From positions 8,179,246 to 8,243,245 of the forward strand of contig NC_087081.1 in NCBI RefSeq assembly GCF_026151205.1: a stretch of DNA of 64,000 bases, in the 5' to 3' direction. This DNA is from Bolinopsis microptera. Lineage: Eukaryota; Ctenophora; Tentaculata; Lobata; Bolinopsidae. A program made the translations under genes and the position numbers. The notes below the pieces were generated by a model, which saw only the letters and a program-made list of their open reading frames with translations, searched no databases and had not been told where the DNA came from. Positions 1 through 11,400 of this stretch are shown piece by piece. Numbering within the stretch: the stretch's first letter is position 1; every line of letters starts with the position of its first letter.

Positions 1-2443
1 ATTGTTATTACTAGCCTGTTCCTCGACGATGTCTATTTTATCTCTGTCTGTAACTGGGTCGAACTTAACTATCTCAGGTGCGTACTCATCTCTCATTTGA
101 CTCTCGTACCTGGACATGTTGAAATTTAAATTACATTTAAATTAAGGTTAAGTTAAATTTAAGTTAAATCAAATACCAAAGAGCAGAACTAAAACATACC
201 CACAGTTTTGAAAATCCTACCGAGCATGTTGATGCACATAAAACGTTGTTGCTTTTCTTCTTAAAGACTTCAAGAAGTTTGTTCAACTTAGTTAATATTA
301 CATGTACTAGGTGTTGAGTATGTATTTTTGGGCTTACAGAGAACAATCTCGGTCAGTTAATTCATCTCCACTTTCAGAATATTTTGCGAATTACTAATCA
401 TAGGCAATTTTCGAAACCGCGTTTTACATTTAAACAGAGTATGCTGAGATTCTAGATATAACTGCATGTCAATATTTTTACAGTAGTAAAGTACGCCGAC
501 AAACTTTCTCAAGTAAACTTAACGAGTTTTCTTGAGCTGTACGTGCCAATATTATTCACGATGCTCAGAAGTTTATATCGCTACCTTGAGTAGCAACAGT
601 TGTAGCTCCTTGTAGAGAATCATCTATATCGTGCAGTATAAATATAAAAGAAAGTTTTTTAAAGAAGGCAAGTTGTGCACAATAGCTCATAGGATCGGGA
701 TTAAAACTTGATTGTATTTTGCATGGAAGCAATTTTAAATTAAAGTGAATAAATTGGACCGTGCTAAACATGATAAGTGTGTTTGTAGATTTGCATCTTG
801 CTTGGGTGGTGGTCGCCCAAGTGATATAAAAACGTGACACAAGGACAGTTTACTTAATCGGCCTCCCAAGTACGCTCCCACATCCAGAAAGTTTTATATT
901 TCCTCCCAGATGCGTTTTTTCTAAATTCTGTGGCCCACAAGTGCTTTGCTCGCAAGTTTGTCTTTTTTTCTGTGGCCCACTCGTTTCGCAAATTTTTAAC
1001 ACTGGGCCAATTCACAAGCAGGGACGTGGCCAGGTTTTTTCTTTGGGGGGGGGGGGGGCGTCGGCGAGCGAAGCGAGACTACTAGTCCAATCCAGCTGCG
1101 CAGCGAGCGAAGCGAGCAAGCTGTGGCAGGGGTCTGGGGGCGCAGCCCCCAGCGGGGTCCAGGGGCGGAGCCCCTTGGCGGGGGCCAGGGGGGCGCAGCC
1201 CCCCGGAAATTTATTTCGAAATAGGGTGTTTTAGACGACATTTGGCATTAAAGAAATTTGTAGGACAGCAATAGACTGGGATTGAAAAGAATCAAGTACT
1301 CACGTAAATTTTGTAACTTCACAACAGCAATCTGTATTCTCCAATCAGAATATTTCACTGTGTTCCAAAACTGACAGGATGTTCCTCTTTGATTTTTATA
1401 CAATCGAAATGTTTTCTTCAAAAATTTCTTCAATTAATTTGTCTTTATTCCTAAAAAATATTTTGAAATTTAGGAGTAACTTCTCAAAAATTTCCTCTTT
1501 TTCTCAAAAATTTCCTCTATTTCCTTTTATTTCCTCCCAGGCTGCCTGGCAAGATGGCGTGTTTCTGGATGTGGGAGTACGCTCAAATATTATTGGAGCT
1601 TTTCCAACTTTAAGATAATATGGGCGATTTGAATACTTATTGATGGTTCATTCAAGAAATATGCTAGTTGAAATTTTGACACTACGTTGAAATATAAATA
1701 CAAAATACATCCGAACTAAAAAGTTGTACTCACCCTTCCATCACTTCTTTAGACAATGTCCTCTCGAACTCAATAATGAACCTGAATTATCAAGTATTCA
1801 AACTTTAGAGCAAGAAAACAACATCAATCATCACACCAGTGCAAAGACAGGATCACAGTCGGTTGATTTATTTGAAATTGAGTATATTCAATATATTGAC
1901 AGCAAATTTGAGTCGTCATATTTGCAAAAGATATCACAAACATACAACAACCCATCTTATGAAACATACCTAGCTCTATCAATTCGAGCGAACAGCTCAG
2001 CTTTCTCGAATATCCTAGAGTAAGAATCCGCCATCAGAGCGATAAGGAGATTAAGAACCACTACGCAAGACAAGTAGATCCAGATCACTGAGAGGAACAT
2101 CCACCTGGTGAAATATGTGGTAAAATATGAGGTGAAATAGGTGGTGAAATATGTGGTGAAATACGTGGTGAAATATGAGGTGAAATACTTGGTAGATTGT
2201 TGAAGTACAGAAAATGGTTTGAATTAATCAACTTTACTTTACTTTTATAAAATTCTGTCAGTGCTATACAATTCAATTAGAAAACAGGATGGGAGGAACT
2301 CATCATATAATTTTAAAAAATCTCACCACTCGGGGTAAATAGATCTGTCCAAGCCATCAAGGTACTCATAATCAATCAGGACCATCCGCAAGACGACGAA
2401 TATGGTTTCGTAGAAAGTTCTGGGGTCTCTTGAATCAGTCTCA
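1..2443 (-). CDS. Channel pore, S6 and C-terminal tail exons
   Basis: Exon 2443-2327 carries the pore helix and selectivity region (FYETIFVVLRMVLIDYEYLD, then a short loop RSIYPE). Exon 2104-1970 carries S6 (FLSVIWIYLSCVVLNLLIAL), MADSYSRI and FEKAELFARIDRA. Exon 1781-1734 continues FIIEFERTLSKEVME, and the exon at 109-1 encodes an acidic cytosolic tail (YESQMRDEYAPEIVKFDPVT) still open at the left edge. All phases agree (2/2/2/2). The usual glycine-containing filter of TRPV channels (of the G-x-G-D type) is not visible; the equivalent position reads MVLIDYE, so ion selectivity may differ. The gene's stop codon and 3' UTR lie to the left of the window. Confidence 0.87.
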
Positions 2444-5400
2444 CTGCGGGATTTTAATATGCTGGCAGGACTGTTAAGTGCTGTTTGGGAGGATCACAAA
2501 CATCATGCTAATTTGCTTCAAGCCCAGAAAGGGAGCAGCTTTAAAATGAAGATTTATGCAAAGAGTTTGTTCTTCTTTTAAGAGACAAATCACACTTGAA
2601 GTAAGGAAGTTTCATTTAATGAAAGTTAAGATATTTAAAAGAATTTTCGAGCCGTGAAGGAAATAAAGTTGTTATAGAAAGATTCTGGGGGAAAGTAATG
2701 AGGTTTATATCTGAATATTATTAAAGGTATTTTATCAATATAATTTATGATGGCTTTAAAGCATAATGATCAAGCAAACTATGTTAGATGATTTTGTATT
2801 TTCTGTTAAATCTTTGCTAGCTGCGCCTCCACAGATTACTGGAGGACTGTGGAATGCATAATGATGCATAATGATGCACAATGCATAATAATGCACAATG
2901 CATAATAATGTACAATGCATAATGATGTACAATGCATAATAGTGCACAATGCATAATAATGTACAATGTATAATAATGCATATTATACACTGCTGAAGTA
3001 CTTGTGGCTATGAAACATGCTCCCAATAACCAGTGATTTGTGTGCTCAAAAGACGCTGTTAAGCTATTAAAGGCTAGCCCGCTAGTTGTTCAATCCGGCT
3101 CCAACTAAATAACTAAATAAGTTCGAGAATCGAAGTTTTAAAAAAAGTAAAAACAATCCGGTATGGAAATTTATGGGTTTAGGGCTATCATTTCAATTCG
3201 TTTTTTAATAATTAAAAGCAAATATATGCCTGTCATTAATATGAAAACTAGGTAAAAAGCATCAAATAAATATTAGTATTTTCTAGAAACGAAAAGTCTA
3301 CAGTCCAGTCTGAACATATCTTAAAAACAAAAGAAATCCGGCAAAGTGCTTAAAACTTTAAAACAGTTCGCGAATCTACGATCAGGCAACGAATTGCACA
3401 ACTAGTAATTACAGTCAGATTCAGTGCAAGTAGGTGCTCCTCAAAGCATAAGAATAAAGTTTATGTGTCTTTATATCGGTCGATTTAAAGTCAGTTGAAA
3501 AGTCAGTTGAAAATATGATTGATCAACACTTTCTATGTTTCTCCTCTATAATATCTAGATTTTAGGTTTACTCTTTAAGTAGCTATTGTTGTGAAAGAAG
3601 GAATCCACAACTTGTATCGAAGAAATACCGATTTTCAACCAACTTATCCATCAACCAATAAAAAAATGTACACACATCAAGGGTTTCATGTTGAACATGT
3701 AAATACATGAAAAGTGTTATCTGAATCTGAACTGTGGGGGTAAAAAAGGAGAAAAAAGGACGATTATTTTACCCTTCAGAGTGGAGGTGCGGTCGGGTGA
3801 TACTGTAAAATTAAGTTAGTAAACATGCGGTCCTAACTGCTGTAATCTTTAATTCTATAGATACAATCTATAGATAGATTTTATCTGGGTGTAAAACTTT
3901 GGATTCCATGCTTTTAGTCGTTTTTGTTGCTTGAATTCAAGACTAAAATACCTTTAAAATTTCGGTTCATCTCATAGTTTTCTCTCAGTTGCAGAGAAGC
4001 TCTTCGTGCCAGAAATTATTAGTTCATGCTAAAATTTGCTAGTTAAGATAGCTGGCTTTATCAAATGTGGCTGATCTATTAGAACTCAATAAGAGCTGCA
4101 CCAGGAAGTTACAATGCGAGGCAGATCAACTTATGCGCATAATGCATAATGCATAATGCTGCATAATGCTGCATAATATAATGCATTAATTGCTGCTGCT
4201 GCTGTCTATGCATGCTGCAGTTCCCTGGTCTGATCTGTTGTGTCATATTAGATGTGTGCCGCATTATAATTACCCTTCAAATTCGTCCGATAATCCGCTG
4301 TAGTTGAAAAAGTTAAGAAGCAGTATTACTAGCTAGTTACTAGGTTACTAACTGGTAACCAGGTTACTAGCTGGTTACCAGGTTACTGTCTGGTATTTAG
4401 AGAAGAAGCTAGGTATTTACTATTTAGCTGTTATTCAGTTAAGAAGGGTTTGTTATTTAGTTAATGTCTTTCACGTGTCAGACCTGTTAGAGCTCTTCAA
4501 ATAGCACAATATAGGATTTAGGTATTTTCCGTATTTTCACTTAACGGTTAACACTTTAACACAGCACGTACACTACTGCGTGCAAATATTCTGTCTGCGT
4601 GCAAATATTCTGATATGCGTGCAAATATTCTAACTGCGTGCAAGTATTCTTTCTGCGTGCAAATATTCTGTTTAAGATTTGATCTATTTATGTTATACAT
4701 TTATAATTGTGTAATTTATTATATTCGTAAACATTGACTGACTAATAAACCAGTCCCTAAACATAATACACATATTTTTAATCTATATAATATAGATTAA
4801 AAATATGCAGTTTACAATAAAGAAGACAGGTATAATTACTAGCGTAAAGCAGCAGCTCAAAGGATTCAGCACATTTAGTACGGCTGTCGTTAGCAGCTTG
4901 AAAAACAGCAGAGTAAAAGCAATGCTCTTTTTATAGAACTATTATATCTAGATATAAAATTGCATTAAAAAACTATATATGGTTAGTTGGTGTATCTAGA
5001 TGAAGACAATTATTTTTTAAAGTTAGTACTTGTTATCATAGTTGTGCATCTAATTTAAAGTTTACTACTATAGCGAAGTAGTGAGGTGAGTGAGTTCAAA
5101 ACTTCAAAGGTTACCCGAAATGACTAAAAGTAAATTTAGAGTATGCCAATTGCCAACTAATTTTGAGCGGTTCTTGACTGAAGGGTTAAGTTCATATCAT
5201 CGCATAGGACTTTGCTTAAACTGAGCATAATTATTCATAAATATTATGAATTAATACATTACAGCTTAAGACAGCTGTGATAGACTGTCTTTTTTGTCAA
5301 ATGAGAGTGTGCGAAAAAATTGAACGATTCCAAGCAGGCATATTATGTGAAAAGGAAACATCCAATTTGCTGTTCAATTTGTTGTTCACCAATAACTGTC

Positions 5401-8400
5401 TCACTATAATTCATGGTTTGGTAAATGCATGCCCAAAGTACCTTTAACAAGGGCTTGGAAATTAGTAAGAGGGATTGGAAAGTGGAAGTGGCCTCCATAG
5501 ATTCAAAAAGGAGAATGGCTTCTATTATTAAGGTGGGTACATAGCTTTGAGAGGGTCCTCTTTGGATGATCTTCCTATGACAAGGGACCCTACGTTACGC
5601 CACTGCTAAAAACCTTGGGTCCGACATATTTTTTGAATTATAAAACGATATCAGTTAAGTCTATCTACAGACTTACAGAGAAACCTTAGCGGTTGGAACC
5701 TTGGTGCTTCTGTGAAAGGCTTTTATGGGTCTCGCAGACAGCCAGGTGATCGTCCTCGCCGTCTGCAAAAGGCTATTTATAACTAGAGGATAGTTGCTAT
5801 AACTAGAGGATAGTTGCTATAACTACAGGATAGTTGCTATAACTACAGGATAGTTGCTATAACTACAGGATAGTTGCTACTTGCTACTTGTCTTTGCTAC
5901 TTGCCTCTTCACGGATGCTAAATGTCTCCAGAATGGCCCTGGGTTCCATCATGATAATGCTAGATGCTTATGGTGGTGTGCTGAGCTCCTGGTCTGGGAA
6001 TGACCAAGGTTTTTATACTGTCTGGTAACCAGATCTCTGCTACTTGGTTACCAGAACTCTGCTACTTGGTAACCGGATCTCTGCTACTTGGTTACCAGAA
6101 CTCTGGAGCCACTAGGGTGGAGGATGGTGCCACTGTGATAGGCTGATCTTTCTCTACTTCTGAGTGGTGTCCCTGCAAAGAAAGATCCTCGGGTGCTTCT
6201 TCGGCGTCCTCAGAAGGCTTCTAATTACTACTAGAAGTAGGTGGTTGCTACTTGCCTTTATACGGATGCTTGGTGCCTCCAGTAATGGTCCTGGATGCTA
6301 GATATGCTGTTATAAGCTTAGAAGGGTGCTAGATGCCGCCCGGTCTAGCCTAATAAACCGGATGTTGTCTCTGCTTGTCTGGTAAAACCTGTCCCGTGTA
6401 GCTGCAACCTGAGAGGAGGATGGAGCCTCATCGAAAGGCTGGGGTATTTCCACAACTTTGGGGGCGCCGTGGGAGTGCCTAACTCTAGAGGGGGTTGTTG
6501 TTGTTAATAGTTTAGAGAGAGCTGACGGGATCCTGATACAAGTGTTTTAGCAATGTATAAGATTAGCAATGGGCGAAACTTTTGAGTTGGACTTTGAAGC
6601 GAATTAGGAATAACTGTTCGACATTCAGATTGGTCAAATTCAGTGGTGAACAACAGGTTTAAGAACAGGTTTAAATTGGATGCTTCACTTTACAATAAAC
6701 ACATAATATGCTTTATAACACGCATACTCACATATGAATGAGCTAATGTCGCTAATAAATCGCTAATGAATCCCTATCAAAAGTTAATGAAATTTGGCTT
6801 GTTGCCAGCCATAAAACAGCGTATGTTTTGGAAGAAAAGGTTTTAAACTGATTTTCCCAGCATAACCCATCACATATCAATGCGCCAATTCTTTTGTAGC
6901 TGCTAAAGGCTGGCCCAAAAAAGATGCTTAAAAACTAAATTATCGATTGGCATACGCTGAAATTTGAATAAATCATCATTATAAGCGACCTCTGAAGTTT
7001 TGAATGTTAGCTACATATTGTGCAGCAATAATGCCCTAAATTGGGGGCGGGGGCGTTCAGCAAAAAACAGTATCCATGATATAAGAAGCTGTTGGAAGTG
7101 TTGAGCTATATGTAGCGCCGAGGCGTGAGCTAGCAACTAGACCAGTATTTTGGGGGGGCTAGTTATGCATAGCTCACACCCCTGATTTAGCATAGCTCAA
7201 ACCTTAATCGTGTATCACCGCGGTGTGGGATCAAATTGCTAAAATGATCGGTAAACGTTAGTTTTAGTTTCTGCATAGTGAATTGGTAGATTTAAATTTG
7301 CCCGCTTTCTGTTAGTGCAAGGAGGAATATGTTAGCAAAGCTGTAATTTTATAAACTAGTTATTAATACACTTTAATAGTCTTCTCTTTGATTACTGAAC
7401 TTGATGAAGTAAGTGTAATTTAAAGAAGAGTAAAACTTACTTGCTGTAAGTCGTCTTGTAGAAGACACACACGGCTGGCACAAATAGTGTTGCAAACATG
7501 GTACCGATAGTGCTAAGATCACCCATGACATACTTCATGTATACCACGAAGGGTCCGACCTGACAAGAGTCATCGTTAAATCTTAAATCATTAGTAGATC
7601 TCTTTTGTTATATGGCTTACCTCGGAAAAGTTCAAACAATTGTCAGTCAACACTTTACAGTTATAGCACGTGTGAGGTCGATGAAGTCATTTGATAGAAT
7701 TTAGTATTACCATAGTTACCTTCTTAGTGATCTGAAGCTTGAGGAAACATGACAACCACATCAGGATCATAACGATGGCACCAAATAAATCAGTAGCATT
7801 TATGAAAAGCTGGACGGAAGCATCCAGTTCATCATTGGCACTGTTCATCCTGGGTTCCTTCACTCTTTTAGCACCTCTAACAAAGATGATAACCTTCCCG
7901 ATGATGAAGAAAAGGAGGAGATTGTCTACGAGAAAGTCAATGAGGACGGCTGGTGACGATTTCACATCGTCCAAGAACGTTAGTTGTCTATCACCGTACC
8001 TCTTTTTTAGGAAGTTTTCGAGGTCCTTCCCCTTGAAGTGAAGAGAATTAACCTCCCTCTGATAAGTGTCATCGAACAGTTTCTTTAAAAAGTTTAAGTA
8101 CTTAAATTTCTCTTTGAGGAGTCTGACATTACTGATGAACCGCCACACATACGCGGACATGGCAATGATTATGGACAAGGCGTAGACGACGTCCACGGTC
8201 TTCAGTTCGTCTATGAAGGAATGGGGCTGAACATACACAAAACTCCAGACACTGAGGAAAACGCCCAGGAATATGAACTTGTGGGTGGCATGTTTCTTGG
8301 CGTAGAGCTGCCATTTTGCTTTGGTGAGACGGTCGAAGATGGAGTGCTCTATCAGACCCATGTTGGCTAACCATACCAGGTAGTGGTAGAACGAGCAGAA

Positions 8401-11400
8401 CATGTTCCGACCTGAGGGGATTGTACGGTTTAGTTGTTAGGGGATACGGTTTGGTTGTTAGGGGATACGGTTTAGTTGTTAGGGGATACGGTTTAGTTGT
8501 TAGGGGATACGGTTTAGTTGTTAGGGGATACGGTTTAGTTGTTAGGGGATACGGTTTAGTTGTTAGGGGATACGGTTTAGTTGTTAGGGGATACGGTTTA
8601 GTTGTTAGGGGATACGGTTTAGTTGTTAGGGGATACGGTTTAGTTGTTAGGGGATACGGTTTAGTTGTTAGGGGATACGGTTTAGTTGTTAGGGAATATG
8701 GTTTAGTTGTTAGGGGATACGGTTTAGCTGTTAGGGGATACGGTTTAGTTGTTAGGGGATACGGTTTAGTTGTTAGGGCATACGTTTTAGTTGTTAGGGG
8801 ATACGGTTTAGTTGTTAGGGGATACGGTTTAGTTGTTAGGGGATACGGTTTAGTTGTTAGGGGATACGGTTTAGTTGTTAGGGGATACGGTTTAGTTGTT
8901 AGGGGATACGGTTTAGTTGTTAAGTTGTTAGGGGATACAGTTTAGTGAAACGTGACTTAATCTCATTAGTAACCAGTCCTCCGATACTTTTTCTCTCTGA
9001 AGTATTATAAAAGCCTTTTTTGGCAAGCTTCAAAACTGAAAGTTTAAGTTTTTTTTAGATTCCAAATATTTGTAAGTACCAGATTTCACTTGGGACGGAG
9101 TGATTAAATACATTTTACATCTATCATTCACTTAACAACAGTTAAGGGCTTTAGAAATAGCTCTTTTAGGTCTGGAAAAAATTAAAGTTGTGTTTCTCGT
9201 GCCATGTTCCCCTTGGTGCGGAGTGTTTAGATACAATTAGTTCTTTGTCAATAGTGTGCGATAGAAATTCAAGCACTTTGGCAATAATATAATGCAGCAG
9301 CTTATCATTAAGGCCAATGAATAGTGAATAATACAATTAGGCTGATGTTTAGTCTTATTACTGCAAAATATTTGACGTTATTTGACGTTAATTTTTACAT
9401 GCTGATGCCAAATTCTAAAATACCCAATATTTTATCCAATAAGTATTTCGTTTAACTCTGCCCTCATCATAGTCTTAGTTGCATACTAAACACTTAAACC
9501 CTTTTAAACATTGTTTTCCGGATAAAATAGGGTCGATTTTGAGTGTCAATCACTGTAAAATGAGATTTTGTGTGTCAATCCCTGTAAAATAGCGTGCCAC
9601 CAGCTTGATATCATTTTGTCGCCGACATATTTACACCTCTCGCAAAACTAATAATTAAGTAATTAGATTTGCCAAGACATGCTCAGGTTTGAAAGCCTAG
9701 CCATTGCTGAGTTACAAAGTTAATAGTGTACACCTGCAACCAGATAGGAAATGATGCAACAAAATTGGACGAGCTATGAGTTAGACTAATTGGAGGAGAT
9801 ATGAGTCAGGCTAAATGACTAATTGGACGAGATACAGTCGTACTGATTTGACGGGATAAAGTTAGGCTCGGCTGGATACGCTGATTAGTGTACGACAGTT
9901 CAGGAGTTATGGCTAATATCGCAATACTAGGTGGTAACCACCTAGAAATTCACAAGGCATTATTTGCCCTAATGGACAGCTGCACGCCGGTTACTTAAGC
10001 TGGGTTGGTATTTGTGCTTTTCTTTCACAAATAAGACGAAGCCCTACATGATAGTTGATACGCAGATATAAGGGTTTGGCTTATATTAGCTAGACTTGGT
10101 TAGACCTTTTTCATGCCAGAGTAAAGTATGTGATAATATAAAAGGGTGAAATATAAACTTGCAATTACTGAAGCCTAGTACGTTAGAAACATAACTACTA
10201 CAGTGTCACGCCTGCGCCAAGACGTCTTCAAGTTCAAGCCATGTAGCCAATCAATATTGCAATAAAACTTTCATGCGGATAATATCATGTTGTCATGGTT
10301 ACAAAGATGATATTGTTGCCATAGTTACCCGGACTGCCGACCAGTCGGTCGAGCTGGTAATATCTTTCACCCTGATACACATCTTCTGTAACAAACCTGC
10401 AAAAAGTGTCGTACAAAACGTGTCTTGTCTTACAAGTTACACCTTATCACTAGGGGCGTGTAGAATAACATGGAAATAATAATTCAAAGTTTAAGCTAAT
10501 ATATATGAACTTAGAGATTTTGTCTGACTGACTTATCGAACACTTCTCTGGTAATGGTAGGCATGGTGTAGGCTATCCTCATCAGACCCATTATCCCTGA
10601 TTTGTCCTCAATGCAGGTGTCGGCACCCTGCAGGGAGTCGTGTAATGTTTAGAAAGTAGTAAATATTAACCTGGTTATCATCATGATTGAGGTTATAAGT
10701 CTCTCTAGCATACGATCTGGTGGTGCAAGTTATTCGATCTATTTGATATTACAAAACATCAAAAATCTTTCAAAACTTACTTTATCAACAAGATAAGCGG
10801 AAATGTCAGATCTTGCGTAGTAGCTGGACACAATGATGGGGGTATGGTTCATGTTGTCCAGTACGTTTATATCTGCACCCTTCTCCACTAGCAGCTCCAT
10901 CACTTTCATTGCACCAAACTGAGCTGAAATATAACAGCTGATTATTAAGTATTGATGAAACCGTCTTTTAGTGTCTTCTGTAGAATAGAAACAAAATGTT
11001 TCAACTAAATCGCTACGATCTGGTATTGAAAAGATCGATGTAATGCATTAAAAAATTAGGAGAAGACTCATGACTACAACTCAGGCTGCGGTATCTTTAT
11101 ACTAATGAACATCTTCGCTTTTAGTCAGAAGCAGATAGTAGGATAATACGTTACATTGTTGTAATTGGGAACAGCCAAAATTTCTACTCTTTAGTCAAAA
11201 ATTCCAATTGTAACTGAGAGCGCGTGCTTCAGCCTTCCTTTGTAATACTAATAACCAACACGCCTGAATATCTAATTTTCCTCGGAAAAAGCCTCTGACA
11301 AAATTGAATTTATCTTGGCTGCAGACTATTTTAATCACGAAGGAAAAACCTTCTTCTCATTATGAGACGAACAGCTTTCTGTTTAAAGACTAAATTCCTT

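Noticed and set aside
2756-3026. Minus-strand frames with MHYYALYIIMHC repeats
   Set aside because: Translation of the 17-nt minisatellite.
5778-5884. Regular repeats considered as a CRISPR array
   Set aside because: Units are contiguous with no unique spacers, and the DNA is eukaryotic; a plain minisatellite.
7641-7672. Extra mini-exon between channel exons 11 and 12 (LTDNCLNFSE, then GTAAGCC)
   Set aside because: It cannot be joined in phase with either neighbour without a stop, and the direct junction LQITKK/VGPFVV fits the family.
8421-8945. 174-codon plus-strand frame of GLVVRGY repeats
   Set aside because: It is the 21-nt intronic minisatellite read in a frame that lacks stops; it lies antisense in a channel intron.
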